Positions 9,494-18,705 of a stretch of 64,000 bases of DNA are shown piece by piece. The position numbers and the translations under genes are program-made. Numbering within the stretch: position 1 is the first letter of the stretch; each line of letters opens with the position of its first letter. The notes below the pieces were generated by a model. The model did not search any database, was not told where the DNA came from, and saw only the letters and a program-made list of their open reading frames with translations. The stretch covers positions 1 to 64,000 of the forward strand of contig NZ_CANKUD010000011.1 of assembly GCF_947486615.1 (NCBI RefSeq), read 5' to 3'. This stretch comes from an uncultured Modestobacter sp. (GTDB taxonomy: Bacteria > Actinomycetota > Actinomycetes > Mycobacteriales > Geodermatophilaceae).

Positions 9494-10033
9494 CCGCGCG
9501 TCGACATCTCGAGACAGGAACACTGCGACCTCACCGTCGTGCCGCGAGGCGTAACGGGACACGTCGACACCGGTCACCCGGAAGCCCAACCGCCGGTAGG
9601 CCCGGATGGCCGGCAGGTTGACGTGCTGGGTCTCCACCCAGATCTCGCGCGCCTGGTTCTGGACGGCCTCCTCGTGCACCTGACCGACCAGTGCACCCCC
9701 GAGTCCCGATCCCCGGTGCGCCGGCGCCACGTGCAGCTCGTCGAGTCGCTGCCGGCCGTTCCATCCGAGGTGCGTCGTAGCGGCGACCGCGACGATCGCC
9801 CCCTTCCTCCGTGCGACGAACAGCTGGCCCCACGGAGGTTGTGCGCCGACCTGCAAGTCGGCGCTCAGCCGGTATCTCTTCTGATATGGCGGATGCACGG
9901 CCTCCTCACGGAGCCGGAAGCCCGCACTGTCCTGGTCGACCTTCAGCACGGTGTCGGTGATGAACGACGCGTCTAGACCGCGCAGCTGGGCGACGTCGGC
10001 TTCGGTGAGTCGCTCGACCCGCGAGATCGTCAC
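9479..10033 (-). CDS. GNAT acetyltransferase, streptothricin-acetyltransferase-like
   Basis: Protein of 184 residues with the GNAT fold. The N-terminal LDASFITDTVLKV, the segment FRLREEAVHPPYQKRY, and the acetyl-CoA loop HVAPAHRGSGLGGALV are reminiscent of streptothricin acetyltransferases. The last eight residues are non-conserved and overlap larB tail-to-tail. The DNA is visibly less GC-rich than its neighbours (roughly 65-70% by eye against mid-70s), which suggests recent acquisition. It separates larB from larE, whose stop overlaps its start by four bases... the two genes on this strand are larE (upstream) and this one (downstream). Substrate is not established. Confidence 0.82.
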   Translation of the reverse strand: MTISRVERLTEADVAQLRGLDASFITDTVLKVDQDSAGFRLREEAVHPPYQKRYRLSADLQVGAQPPWGQLFVARRKGAIVAVAATTHLGWNGRQRLDELHVAPAHRGSGLGGALVGQVHEEAVQNQAREIWVETQHVNLPAIRAYRRLGFRVTGVDVSRYASRHDGEVAVFLSRDVDARSGTS

Positions 10034-10911
10034 CGCCCGCCGGCCACGGAGCCACCCAGGTCGTCACGCCGCACCGGCCCGTTGTAGCGCACCGGGTCGG
10101 GCAGCAGCTCGTTCATCGAACCGGAGCGGAAGCCCCGCGGGTCGACCTCGACCCGGGTGAAGCCACGCACCGCGGCCAGTAGCTCGGGCCCGACGTGCGG
10201 CACCAGTGCGGCGTCCACCTCGACCCGGGCGACGTCGTCCCCCAGGTCCCGGACGCGCAGGTCGCGCACGCCGTGCCCGGCCGCGGTGAGCGCCGCGCGC
10301 AGCGCCGCCTCGGCTGCCTCGACCCGGGCCAGGCCCTCCGCCGACACCGGCACGCCGTAGGCGATCCGGCTCGCCAGACACGCCGCAGCCGGCTTGTCCG
10401 CCAGCGAGAGCCCCCACTGCCGCGCCGCGGCCCGGACGTCGGCCTTGGTCATCCCGGCACGGGCCAACGGCGCCCACGCACCCCGCTCGGCCGCAGCCCG
10501 GATCCCCGGCCGGAAACCCGCCCGCAGGTCATCGGCGTTGGTGCCGGTAACCACGTCGGCGATGCCCAGCTCGGCGGCCAGCGGCGTCAGCACGTCGACC
10601 AGCTCGCTCTTGCAGAACGCGCACCGGTCACCGGCATTCGCCACGTAACCGGGACGGGACAGCTCCTCGGTGCGCGGCTGCTCGTGCCGCACCCCCAGAC
10701 CCACCGCGAACTCGTGCGCCGCCACCCGCTCGGCGGCCGGCAGGCTCGCCGACACCGCCGTCGCCGCCACCACCCGGCCGGCCCCCAGCGCCCGCACCGC
10801 CGCGGCCAGCACCACCCCCGAGTCGACCCCACCGGAGAAGGCCACCAGCACCCCCGGCAGCGCGGCCAGCTCGGCGTCCAGCACGGCCAGCCGCTGCTCC
10901 AGTGCGCTCAC
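10030..10911 (-). CDS. larE: ATP-dependent sacrificial sulfur transferase LarE
   Basis: Second enzyme of nickel-pincer cofactor synthesis; it adenylates the pyridinium carboxylate and donates sulfur. The 293-residue protein has the PP-loop SGGVDS (26-31), the CxxC-containing block GDRCAFCK (C97, C100), and KPAAACLASR with C178, which by position corresponds to the sacrificial cysteine of Lactobacillus LarE. Whether this homologue uses one cysteine or an iron-sulfur cluster cannot be told from sequence alone. Its stop codon overlaps the acetyltransferase start by four bases. truB ends 21 bases upstream. Confidence 0.93.
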   Translation of the reverse strand: MSALEQRLAVLDAELAALPGVLVAFSGGVDSGVVLAAAVRALGAGRVVAATAVSASLPAAERVAAHEFAVGLGVRHEQPRTEELSRPGYVANAGDRCAFCKSELVDVLTPLAAELGIADVVTGTNADDLRAGFRPGIRAAAERGAWAPLARAGMTKADVRAAARQWGLSLADKPAAACLASRIAYGVPVSAEGLARVEAAEAALRAALTAAGHGVRDLRVRDLGDDVARVEVDAALVPHVGPELLAAVRGFTRVEVDPRGFRSGSMNELLPDPVRYNGPVRRDDLGGSVAGGR

Positions 10912-10932
10912 CCCCCGCAGGGTGCCACCGGG

Positions 10933-11853
10933 TCAGCCGGCCGGGAAGCCGACGACGACCTTGGCCAGCGGACCGGCGTCCTCGACCAGCGCGACCAGCC
11001 GGCCGTCCGGGGCGATCGCGGCGTGCAGGCCGGGGGCGCCGGTGGCCGGGACCCGCTGGCCGTACCCGAGCGCCACCGCCTCCTCCGCGGTGAGCTCGCG
11101 GGCCGGGAAGACCGCCCGCGCCGCCTCGGTCAGGCCCAGCACGCCGGGCCCGGCACCCGCGGCGGAGAGCGCGCCGGCGGCCTCCTCGACCGGCCGGGCC
11201 GCGTCGGTGGCGAACGGGCCGGACGAGGTGCGCCGCAGGGCGACCAGGTGGCCGCCGACGCCGAGGGCCGCGCCGACGTCCCGGGCGATCGCCCGGATGT
11301 AGGTCCCGGTGCTGCAGCGGACGGTGACGTCCACGTCGACGAGGTCGGCGGTGGGCCGGGTGACCCGGTGCACGTCGATCGAGTGCACGGTCACCGACCG
11401 GGCCGCCAGCTCGAACTCCTCACCGGCCCGCACCCGGTCGTAGGAACGGCGGCCGTCGACCTTGACCGCGCTCACCGACGAGGGCACCTGCTGCAGCGGG
11501 CCGACCTGGCCGGCCAGCGTCGCCCGCACGGCCTCGTCGGTCACTGCGGCGGCCGAGGCGGTGGCGGTGACGTCGCCCTCCCGGTCGTCGGTGACCGTGG
11601 TCTGGCCCAGCCGGACCGTGGCGTCGTAGGTCTTGTCCGACCCCGACAGGTGGCCGAGCAGCCGGGTGGCGGCACCGACACCGAGCACCAGCAGCCCGGT
11701 GGCCATCGGGTCCAGCGTCCCGGCATGGCCGACCTTGCGCACCGACAGCACGCGGCGGGCCCGCGCCACGACGTCGTGGGAGGTCATCCCGCCGGGCTTG
11801 TCGACCAGCAGCAGGGACGGCGGGACGTCGGCGTCGGGCTTCTTCGGACTCAT
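10933..11853 (-). CDS. truB: tRNA pseudouridine(55) synthase
   Basis: Forms pseudouridine 55 in the T-loop of tRNAs. The 306-residue product has the catalytic aspartate in HAGTLDPMATG (D48), KTYDATVRLG, and the RCSTGTYIR motif. The ATG at 11853 has GAGGAGG just upstream, which fixes the start against a longer reading. The C-terminal third matches the TruB C-terminal/PUA-like region of actinobacteria. It lies between the MATE exporter and larE, in the usual rbfA-nrnA-truB neighbourhood. Confidence 0.96.
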   Translation of the reverse strand: MSPKKPDADVPPSLLLVDKPGGMTSHDVVARARRVLSVRKVGHAGTLDPMATGLLVLGVGAATRLLGHLSGSDKTYDATVRLGQTTVTDDREGDVTATASAAAVTDEAVRATLAGQVGPLQQVPSSVSAVKVDGRRSYDRVRAGEEFELAARSVTVHSIDVHRVTRPTADLVDVDVTVRCSTGTYIRAIARDVGAALGVGGHLVALRRTSSGPFATDAARPVEEAAGALSAAGAGPGVLGLTEAARAVFPARELTAEEAVALGYGQRVPATGAPGLHAAIAPDGRLVALVEDAGPLAKVVVGFPAG

Positions 11854-11926
11854 CCGACCTCCTCGCCGGCGCTCGTCGGGCGGCTTCGCCGGACTGCTGT
11901 GCACATCGTTCCGCTCGCAGGCTCGC

Positions 11927-13273
11927 TCACGCGGACACGCTCTCACCCAGCCACGCGCTCCCCCGCACCCGCACGCCCACGGCGACCAGGCGCAGCACGA
12001 TGAACAGGGTGAGACCGGTCCAGACGCCGGCCAGCCCCCAGTCCAGCCAGCCGGACAGCAGGGACAGCGGCACGAACCCCAGCAGCGCCGCTCCGACGGT
12101 GACGGTGCGCAGGTAGGCGACGTCGCCGGCACCCATGAGCACCCCGTCCAGGGCGAACACCACCCCGGCCAGCGGCTGCATCAGGGCCAGGAACCACCAG
12201 ACGACCCCGGCCTGGGCGAGCACCGCGGGGTCGTCGGTGAACAGCGCGGGCAGCACCGGGCGCAGCGCCAGCAGAAGCACCGCGACCAGCACCCCGGTGC
12301 CCAGCCCCCACCGGATGACCCGCGCCCCGGTGGCCCGGGCGTCGTCCGGCCGGCCGGCGCCCAGCGCGGTGCCGACCAGGGTCTGCGCGGCGATCGCGTA
12401 GGCGTCCAGCACCAGGGCGAGGAACAGCCACAGCTGCAGGGCGATCTGGTGGGCGCCCAGCTGTGCGGTGCCCGACCGCGCCACCACCGCGGCCGCAGCG
12501 GCGAAGGCCAGTTGGAGGACGGCGGCACGCAGCAGCAGGTCCCGGCCGAGCACCAGCTGCGCGCGCAGCGCGGCCGGCCGGGGCCGCCAGGGCACGTCCG
12601 TGCGCGCCAGCTCGCGGGCCAGGGCCCGGACGAACAACGACGCCGAGACGCCCTGCCCGATGACGTTGGCCACCGCGGAACCGACCAGCCCGAGCCCCGC
12701 GACGTGCACCAGCAGCGGGCAGAGGACCAGGCTGACCAGGCTGCCGGCGAGCACGTACGCCATCGGACGGCGCAGCTCCTGGACCCCGCGCAGCCACCCG
12801 TTGCCGGCCAGCGCGACCAGCAGCAGCGGCAGCCCGGTGCTGGCCACCCGCAGCCACTGCTCGGCGGCCTCGGCGACCGGCCCGGCGCCACCGGCCAGCA
12901 GCCGGGTGAGCGGACCGGCCAACAGCTGGAAGGCGACGGCCAACAGCCCGCCGAGGGCCAGCGCCAGCCAGGTGGCCTGCACCCCCTCGCTGACCGCACC
13001 GGCCCGGTCGCCGGCTCCTGCCCGGCGGGCGGCGCGGGCGGTGGTGCCGTAGGCGAGGAAGTTCAGCAGCGCGGCGACGTAGGCCAGCAGCCCGCCACCG
13101 ACGGCGAGGCCGCCGAGGCTGACGGTGCCCAGGTTGCCGACCACCGCGGTGTCCACCAGCAGGTAGAGCGGCTCGGCGGCCAGCACCACGAGCGCCGGTG
13201 CCGCCAGCGCCGGGATCGTCGACCGCGCGGGCACGGCCTCGTCACCGCCCTGCCGGCCGCCGGGCGGCGTCAC
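11927..13273 (-). CDS. MATE family efflux transporter (DinF-like)
   Basis: Integral membrane protein of about 448 residues with twelve predicted helices in two six-helix halves. The N-terminal segment AAEPLYLLVDTAVVGNLG and the central GAHQIALQLWLFLALVLD match DinF-type MATE exporters, which extrude drugs or oxidised metabolites using ion gradients. Such a gene is conserved beside nrnA/truB in Actinobacteria. The start is uncertain: a GTG at 13273 overlaps the nrnA stop (GTGA), while a GTG at 13234 removes 13 residues. I prefer the coupled start. Substrate unknown. Confidence 0.9.
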   Translation of the reverse strand: MTPPGGRQGGDEAVPARSTIPALAAPALVVLAAEPLYLLVDTAVVGNLGTVSLGGLAVGGGLLAYVAALLNFLAYGTTARAARRAGAGDRAGAVSEGVQATWLALALGGLLAVAFQLLAGPLTRLLAGGAGPVAEAAEQWLRVASTGLPLLLVALAGNGWLRGVQELRRPMAYVLAGSLVSLVLCPLLVHVAGLGLVGSAVANVIGQGVSASLFVRALARELARTDVPWRPRPAALRAQLVLGRDLLLRAAVLQLAFAAAAAVVARSGTAQLGAHQIALQLWLFLALVLDAYAIAAQTLVGTALGAGRPDDARATGARVIRWGLGTGVLVAVLLLALRPVLPALFTDDPAVLAQAGVVWWFLALMQPLAGVVFALDGVLMGAGDVAYLRTVTVGAALLGFVPLSLLSGWLDWGLAGVWTGLTLFIVLRLVAVGVRVRGSAWLGESVSA

Positions 13274-14316
13274 CGGGTGCGGGCCAGCTCCACGCGGAGC
13301 TCGTCCATCGTGCCCGGCAGGTCGTGGGCCGAGGTGTACCCGGCCGCGGCCCGGTGCCCGCCCCCACCCAGGGCCATGGCGACCCGGGCGACGTCGGTCG
13401 CCCCGCGCGAGCGCATCGAGACCACCCACGAGCCGTCGTCCTGGCCCTTCAGGACGCAGGCGACGTCGGCCTCGGCGGTGGCGCGGACGACGTCCACCAG
13501 CGCCTCGAGCTGGTCGGGGGCGAGTCCGTGCGCGCGGGCCTCCGCACCCGTGGACCAGGTCCAGACGACGCCGGCGCCGACCTCGGGTTCCAGCACCGCC
13601 CGCCCGGTCACGGCGGAGAGCAGCCCGAGCCACCCGAACGGCGCGGTGTCGAACAGCCGCCGGCTGATCGCAGCGTGGTCGATCCCGGTGCGCAGCAGCC
13701 GGGCGGCCAGCTCGTGGGTGCCGGGTGAGGTGTTGCCGAACCGGAAGGACCCGGTGTCGGCGGCCAGCCCGGCGTAGAGGCAGGTCGCCAGCTGCTGGTC
13801 CAGCTCGACGTCCAGCTGCTCGAGCAGGTCGGCGACCAGCACCACCGTCGCCGCCGCCTGCGGGTCGACCAGCCGGACGTCGCCGAACCCGGGGTTGCTG
13901 ACGTGGTGGTCGACGACGATCGAACGGCCGGCGGAGGCCAGCAGCGGTGCCAGGGCACCCAGCCGACCGGTCGACGCGGCGTCCAGGCTGACGAACAGGT
14001 CCACCTGGGCCGGCAGGGAGGCGGGGGCGACCAGCTGACCGGCGCCGGGCAGCCAGCCCAGCGACGAGGGCAGCGTGAACGGCTCGGGGAACGTGGCCAG
14101 CACCTGGGCACCGCACCGGCGGAGCCCCTCGGCCAGGGCCAGGGTGCTGCCGAGTGCGTCGGCGTCGGGCTGCACGTGTCCGGACAGCACAACGGTGGAC
14201 CCGGCACGCGCCGCACCGGCCAGCGCCCGCACCGCGTTGTCGCGGGCAGCCAGCAGCGAGCCGGTGGGCATCCGGGCGGTGGGCATGGAGGCGGTGGGCA
14301 TGGAGGCGGTGGTCAC
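13270..14316 (-). CDS. nrnA: DHH-family bifunctional oligoribonuclease / PAP phosphatase
   Basis: Phosphoesterase that degrades nanoRNAs and in relatives also pAp or c-di-AMP products. The 348-residue protein has SGHVQPDADALGS (45-57), DHH (136-138) with the following VSN, and the DHHA1-domain motif GGGGHRAAAG. The first 20 residues form a tandem repeat of MPTAS-type units encoded by a 15-bp DNA repeat, giving three alternative in-frame ATG codons after the GTG start at 14316. The start is one base past the stop of the small upstream gene. Confidence 0.93.
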   Translation of the reverse strand: MTTASMPTASMPTARMPTGSLLAARDNAVRALAGAARAGSTVVLSGHVQPDADALGSTLALAEGLRRCGAQVLATFPEPFTLPSSLGWLPGAGQLVAPASLPAQVDLFVSLDAASTGRLGALAPLLASAGRSIVVDHHVSNPGFGDVRLVDPQAAATVVLVADLLEQLDVELDQQLATCLYAGLAADTGSFRFGNTSPGTHELAARLLRTGIDHAAISRRLFDTAPFGWLGLLSAVTGRAVLEPEVGAGVVWTWSTGAEARAHGLAPDQLEALVDVVRATAEADVACVLKGQDDGSWVVSMRSRGATDVARVAMALGGGGHRAAAGYTSAHDLPGTMDELRVELARTR

Positions 14317-14319
14317 CTC
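14260..14319. repeat. 15-bp tandem repeat at the nrnA start
   Basis: Four head-to-tail units of 15 bp (core GGCGGTGGGCATGGA), two identical (14275-14304) and two diverged. They encode the repeated MPTAS peptide at the NrnA N-terminus. Unit number could vary by slippage without changing the reading frame. Confidence 0.8.
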
Positions 14320-14569
14320 AGCTCGGGTCCTCGGGCCCGGGGGCCGCGTGCGGGACGGCGTTGCTCTCCTCGCCGACCGAGCCGCCGCCCACCGCGTAGT
14401 GCGAGCCGTCGTCGGGCTCGTCGGCGGCGATGCTGTCGGTCGTGCCGATGTCGCCGGTCTTGCCCCCGGCGGTGGGGTCGCCGTCGGCGGGCTCGTCGCG
14501 GCCGCCGAAGCCGACGCCCGGCTCGGCCGCGGGGTCGGCGTAGGGGTCGGGGTCGACGGCGCCGGTCAC
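14318..14569 (-). CDS. Small acidic, probably disordered protein
   Basis: I do not recognise this 83-residue protein. It is rich in Asp, Glu, Gly, Pro and Ala, has no predicted membrane helix or cysteine, and ends in [10 protein letters not shown]. It is likely real because its ATG overlaps the rbfA stop by four bases and its stop lies one base before the nrnA start, so it is translationally embedded between two core genes. Disordered acidic proteins of this kind can bind ribosomal or nucleic-acid partners, but that is speculation. Confidence 0.6.
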   Translation of the reverse strand: MTGAVDPDPYADPAAEPGVGFGGRDEPADGDPTAGGKTGDIGTTDSIAADEPDDGSHYAVGGGSVGEESNAVPHAAPGPEDPS

Positions 14570-15093
14570 GAGGCGCTCCGCTCCGAGGTCGGCGCGTCGG
14601 CGGGATCGGTCAGCTCGGCGGCGTCGTCGTCCTCGTCGAGCTCCTCGGCGCCGTCCTCCAGCTGGTCCTCGTCGACGGCGGGCTTGCGGTACGGGTCGGC
14701 GTCCCCGGCGTACTGGGCGCCCTCCCGGTTGCGGGCCAGCTCGGCGTCGGCGTGCCGGACTCGTTCCAGCGCCTCCTCCAGCTCGCGGGCGGTGTCGGGC
14801 ACGGCGTCGGCGACGAAGGTCAGCGTCGGTACGAACTTGATGCCGGTCTGCTTGCCCACGGTCGAGCGCAGCACGCCGGTGGCGCTGGCCAGGGCCCGTG
14901 CGGACTCCTCGACCTGCAGCGGGTCGCCGTAGACGGTGTAGAACACCGTTGCCTCCCGCAGGTCACTGGTGACCCGCGAGTCGGTGATGGTGACCATCCC
15001 GAGGCGGGGGTCCTTGATCTGCGTCTCGATCGTGGCGGAGACGATCTGACGGATGCGCACCGCCAGTCGGCGTGCGCGCGCCGGGTCGGCCAT
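14566..15093 (-). CDS. rbfA: Ribosome-binding factor A
   Basis: Small-subunit assembly factor that binds 30S near the 5' helix of 16S rRNA. The KH-like core covers about residues 1-115: [25 protein letters not shown] and the YTVYGD strand are all present. The remaining 60 residues are an Asp/Glu-rich tail, longer than in model bacteria but common in Actinobacteria. The start ATG has a GGAGG just upstream. It follows DUF503 and infB in the standard order. Confidence 0.96.
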   Translation of the reverse strand: MADPARARRLAVRIRQIVSATIETQIKDPRLGMVTITDSRVTSDLREATVFYTVYGDPLQVEESARALASATGVLRSTVGKQTGIKFVPTLTFVADAVPDTARELEEALERVRHADAELARNREGAQYAGDADPYRKPAVDEDQLEDGAEELDEDDDAAELTDPADAPTSERSAS

Positions 15094-15137
15094 CGGACCT
15101 CCTGAGGTGAGCGGGTGGAACGGCCTCGTCGCAGGGT

Positions 15138-15164
15138 CCCGTCCCGCGCGGAGCGTGGGACGGG
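15138..15164 (-). terminator. Hairpin between DUF503 and rbfA
   Basis: Twelve-base arms (15138-15149 and 15153-15164) with eleven pairs and a three-base loop, 20 bases past the DUF503 stop. It may terminate or attenuate transcription before rbfA. Confidence 0.45.
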
Positions 15165-15183
15165 GCGGCGACGAGGTCCTTCA

Positions 15184-15477
15184 TCAGTCTGTGTCGCTGA
15201 TCAGCTGCCGGTGTGTCGACAGCAGGGTCACCTCCGGCCGCTCGGCCAGCAACCGCTCGCAGGCGTCGAGCACGTCGGTCACCTGGTCGGCCTGGCCCGC
15301 CACCGTGGCGACCCCGACCTGCGCACGACGGTGCAGGTCGGGGTCGCCCACCTCGGCGGCGGCCACGGCGAAGCGGCGCCGCAGCTCGGCCACGATCGGC
15401 CGCACCACGGAACGCTTCTCCTTGAGCGAGTGGACGTCACCCAGCAACAGGTCCGCGGTGAGCGTGCCCGTGAAGAT
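15184..15477 (-). CDS. DUF503 (YlxP-like) protein with a possible ATC start
   Basis: Small conserved protein of the infB-rbfA cluster, about 97 residues from the conserved N-terminus, with TADLLLGDVHSLKEKRSVV and DLHRRAQVGVA segments. The family fold is ferredoxin-like and its role in ribosome maturation is only suspected. No ATG, GTG or TTG lies at the conserved start. AGGAGG stands six bases before an ATC (15477) at exactly the expected position. Alternatives are a GTG at 15501 without a ribosome binding site, or an ATG at 15564 inside the infB terminator hairpin. The coordinates given assume ATC. Confidence 0.78.
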   Translation of the reverse strand: MFTGTLTADLLLGDVHSLKEKRSVVRPIVAELRRRFAVAAAEVGDPDLHRRAQVGVATVAGQADQVTDVLDACERLLAERPEVTLLSTHRQLISDTD

Positions 15478-15517
15478 GAGGACCCTCCTGCCTCCCGCCA
15501 CTCGCGGGCTCGCGGCG

Positions 15518-15557
15518 GGCCCCTGCAGGAGAGCCGAAGGACTCTCCTGCAGGGGCC
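15518..15557 (-). terminator. 16-bp perfect terminator hairpin after infB
   Basis: GGCCCCTGCAGGAGAG (15518-15533) pairs perfectly with 15542-15557 around an eight-base loop. It begins 11 bases past the infB stop. No U-tract follows. This is among the most stable hairpins in the window and it overlaps the longest possible reading of the DUF503 gene. Confidence 0.75.
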
Positions 15558-15568
15558 ATGTCACCCGA

Positions 15569-18500
15569 CTATGCGCGCGGCTTCTCGCGCAGCTCGAAGG
15601 TCTCGATCACGTCCTCGGCCTTGATGTCGTTGAACGACCCCAGGCCGATACCGCACTCGTAGCCCTCGCGGACCTCGGTCGCGTCGTCCTTGAAGCGACG
15701 CAGCGACTCGACGGTCAGGTTGTCCGCCACCACGGCGCCGTCCCGGATGAGACGGGCCTTGGAGTTGCGGACGATCGTGCCGCTGCGCACCAGGGAGCCG
15801 GCGACGTTGCCGATGCGGGGGACCCGGAAGACCTCGCGGACCTCCGCGGTGCCCAGCTGCACCTCTTCGTACTCGGGCTTGAGCATGCCCTTGAGCGCGG
15901 ACTCGATCTCCTCGATGGCCTGGTAGATGACCGTGTAGTACCGGACGTCCACGCCCTCGCGGTTGGCGAGCTCGGTGGCCTGACCCTCGGCCCGGACGTT
16001 GAAGCCCAGGACGATGACGTCGTCGGCCAGCGCCAGGTCGATGTCGCTCTTGGTGATGCCACCGACGCCGCGGTGGATGACCCGCAGCGAGATGCCGTCG
16101 CTCACCTCGATCTTCATCAGCGCCTCTTCGAGCGCCTCGACGGTGCCCGAGTTGTCGCCCTTGATGATCAGGTTGAGCTGACGGTTCTCCTTGAGCGCCG
16201 CGTCCAGGTCCTCCAGGCTGATCCGCTTCCGCATCGACGCGTTCTGCGCGTTGCGGATCCGGGCCTGGCGGCGGTCGGCGATCTGGCGGGCGATCCGGTC
16301 CTCCTCGACGACGAGGAAGGTGTCCCCGGCGCGCGGCACCGAGGTCAGGCCGACGACCTGGACCGGACGGGCCGGCAGGGCCTCCTTGAGCTTCGTGCCG
16401 TGCTCGTCGAGCAGCGACCGGACGCGACCGTAGGCGTCACCGGCCACGATCGAGTCGCCGACGCGGAGCGTGCCGCGCTGGACCAGCACCGTGGCGACGG
16501 GGCCACGACCCTTGTCCAGCTTGCCCTCGATGACGACACCCTGGGGGTCCTGGCCGATGTTGGCGCGCAGGTCCAGCGAGGCGTCAGCGGTGAGCAGGAC
16601 CGCCGCGAGCAGGTCGTCGAGACCCTGACGGGTGGTCGCGGAGACGTCGACGAACATCGTGTCGCCGCCGTACTCCTCGGCCACCAGCCCGTACTCGGTG
16701 AGCTGCTGACGGATCTTGGCGGGGTTGGCCCCCTCCTTGTCGATCTTGTTGACCGCGACCACGATCGGCACCTCGGCGGCCTGGGCGTGGTTGAGCGCCT
16801 CGACCGTCTGCGGCATGACGCCGTCGTCGGCGGCCACGACCAGGACGACGATGTCGGTGACCTTCGCGCCTCGGGCACGCATCGCGGTGAACGACTCGTG
16901 ACCCGGGGTGTCGATGAAGGTGACCGGGCGCTCGTTGCCCTCGAGCTCGGTGACGATCTGGTAGGCGCCGATGTGCTGGGTGATCCCACCGGCCTCCTTG
17001 CCCGCCACGTTGGCGTGCCGGAGCGCGTCCAGGAGCTTGGTCTTCCCGTGGTCGACGTGACCCATGACGGTCACCACCGGCGGACGGATGTCCCAGTCCT
17101 CCTCGTCCCCGCTCTCCTCGTCACCGAAGGTGAGGTCGAAGGTGGAGAGGAGCTCGCGGTCCTCGTCCTCGGGGCTGACGACCTGGATGACCCAGCCGAT
17201 CTCGGCACCCAGCAGCTGCAGGGTGTCGTCGTTGACCGACTGCGTCGCGGTGATCATCTCGCCCAGGTGGAACATCGCCGTGACCAGCGCGGCCGGCTCG
17301 GCGTTGATCCGCTCGGCGAGGTCGGTCAGCGAGGCGCCACGGGGCAGCCGGACGGTCTGCCCGTTGCCACGGGGCAGCGAGACACCGCCCATGCTCGGCG
17401 CCGCCATGGAGTCGAACTCCTGACGCCGCTGCTTCTTGCTCTTGCGCCCACGGACCGGACCGCGACCACCCGGACGCCCGAAGGCACCCGCGGTGCCGGC
17501 ACCGGAACCGCCGCGACCGCGACCACGACCACCGCCGCCACCACCGGGACGGAAACCGCCGGCCGGCGCACCGCCGCCGCCACCGGGGCCACCGCCACCG
17601 GGACGGAAGCCACCGCCACCGCCGGGACCACCCGGACGGCCACGGCCGCCGGCGCCACCGGGACCACCGGCGCGACCGCCACCGGCGGGACGCGGCGGCA
17701 TCATGCCGGGGCTCGGACGCTGCGGCATCATGCCCGGGTTGGGCCTAGGCCCACCGGGACCTGCGGCGGGACGGGGCCCACCGGGGCCGGAGGCCGGACG
17801 CGGGCCACCGGGACCGGCACCCGGACGGGCGCCGCCGGGAGCCGGCCGCGGACCACCGGGGCCGGCCTGGTTGCCCGGACCGGACTGGCCGGGGGCACCG
17901 CCGGGACGCGGACCGGGGGCACCGGGCCGCGGGGCGCTGCTGAAGGGGTTGTTGCCCGGACGCGGAGCCGGGCGGGGGCCGGGTCGCGGACCAGGCCCGG
18001 CCGGACGCGGGGCACCCGCGCCGCCCTGGGTGGGGGCACCACCGGGACGCGCGCCGGGCGCAGCCGGCTGCGCCGGGGTGGCCGGCGGCTGCTGGGTCGG
18101 GGCACCGGCCGCCGGGGCCTGCGGAGCACCGGCCGCCGGGGCCTGCGGAGCACTGGCCGCCGGGGCCTGCGGAGCACTGGCCGCCGGGGCCTGCGGAGCA
18201 CTGGCCGCCGGGGCCTGCGGTGCGGGCCGCGGCGCGGGCCGGGGCCCGGGACGCGGGCCGGCGGCCGCCGGGCGGTCGGGAGCCGACGCCTGGGCCGGGG
18301 CGGGGGTCGTGTCCTGGACCGGAGCCGGGGCAGCCGGCGCCGGGGTCGCGGGAGCGGCCGGTGCTGCCGGAGCCTGGGCTGCCGGAGCGGTCGGACGCGG
18401 GGCGGGGGCGGCCGGACGCGGGCCGGGACGGGCGCCGGAGGCACCGTTCCCGCGACCGCTGGGCGCACCTTCGCCGGGGAACGCCTCACGCAACCGTCGG

Positions 18501-18631
18501 GCCACCGGGGCCTCGACGGTGGACGAGGCGGACTTCACGAACTCGCCCTGCTCCTTGAGCTTGGCGAGCACCGTCTTGCTGTCGACACCGAGCTCTTTTG
18601 CGAGCTCGTGTACGCGGGCCTTGCCTGGCAC
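15569..18631 (-). CDS. infB: Translation initiation factor IF-2
   Basis: GTPase that brings initiator fMet-tRNA to the ribosome. The 1020-residue protein starts with the IF2_N helix ([15 protein letters not shown]), then a very long Pro/Ala/Gly-rich linker (about residues 50-400), a second IF2_N region, and the GTPase with GHVDHGKT near residue 525, DTPGHESF and NKID. Domains II, III and IV follow to the C-terminus. The linker includes five copies of an eight-residue APQAPAAS-type repeat. The length is within the range of actinobacterial IF-2. It follows nusA and ylxR, the classic operon order. Confidence 0.97.
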   Translation of the reverse strand: MPGKARVHELAKELGVDSKTVLAKLKEQGEFVKSASSTVEAPVARRLREAFPGEGAPSGRGNGASGARPGPRPAAPAPRPTAPAAQAPAAPAAPATPAPAAPAPVQDTTPAPAQASAPDRPAAAGPRPGPRPAPRPAPQAPAASAPQAPAASAPQAPAASAPQAPAAGAPQAPAAGAPTQQPPATPAQPAAPGARPGGAPTQGGAGAPRPAGPGPRPGPRPAPRPGNNPFSSAPRPGAPGPRPGGAPGQSGPGNQAGPGGPRPAPGGARPGAGPGGPRPASGPGGPRPAAGPGGPRPNPGMMPQRPSPGMMPPRPAGGGRAGGPGGAGGRGRPGGPGGGGGFRPGGGGPGGGGGAPAGGFRPGGGGGGRGRGRGGSGAGTAGAFGRPGGRGPVRGRKSKKQRRQEFDSMAAPSMGGVSLPRGNGQTVRLPRGASLTDLAERINAEPAALVTAMFHLGEMITATQSVNDDTLQLLGAEIGWVIQVVSPEDEDRELLSTFDLTFGDEESGDEEDWDIRPPVVTVMGHVDHGKTKLLDALRHANVAGKEAGGITQHIGAYQIVTELEGNERPVTFIDTPGHESFTAMRARGAKVTDIVVLVVAADDGVMPQTVEALNHAQAAEVPIVVAVNKIDKEGANPAKIRQQLTEYGLVAEEYGGDTMFVDVSATTRQGLDDLLAAVLLTADASLDLRANIGQDPQGVVIEGKLDKGRGPVATVLVQRGTLRVGDSIVAGDAYGRVRSLLDEHGTKLKEALPARPVQVVGLTSVPRAGDTFLVVEEDRIARQIADRRQARIRNAQNASMRKRISLEDLDAALKENRQLNLIIKGDNSGTVEALEEALMKIEVSDGISLRVIHRGVGGITKSDIDLALADDVIVLGFNVRAEGQATELANREGVDVRYYTVIYQAIEEIESALKGMLKPEYEEVQLGTAEVREVFRVPRIGNVAGSLVRSGTIVRNSKARLIRDGAVVADNLTVESLRRFKDDATEVREGYECGIGLGSFNDIKAEDVIETFELREKPRA
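18102..18221. repeat. 24-bp tandem repeat in infB
   Basis: Five head-to-tail 24-bp units (core GCACTGGCCGCCGGGGCCTG) encode APQAPAA(S/G) in the IF-2 linker. Units one and two carry C where units three to five carry T, so copies have been duplicated in two blocks. The reading frame is preserved. Confidence 0.85.
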
Positions 18632-18705
18632 GGGTCTCCTCTGGTGAGGCCGGCGGCTGGTCCGCTCGACCTCGGTGTCAGTGGTGCATGGTCATCGTGG
18701 CGACT

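Noticed and set aside
8816-10911. A complete lactate racemase operon
   Set aside because: Only larB and larE are present. larA and larC are absent from the window, so the racemase substrate cannot be inferred.
15184-15564. ATG at 15564 as the DUF503 start
   Set aside because: It lies within the arm of a 16-bp terminator hairpin after infB and adds residues not found in homologues.
18102-18221. CRISPR-like repeat array
   Set aside because: Units are directly adjacent with no spacers and stay in the infB reading frame; it is a coding minisatellite.
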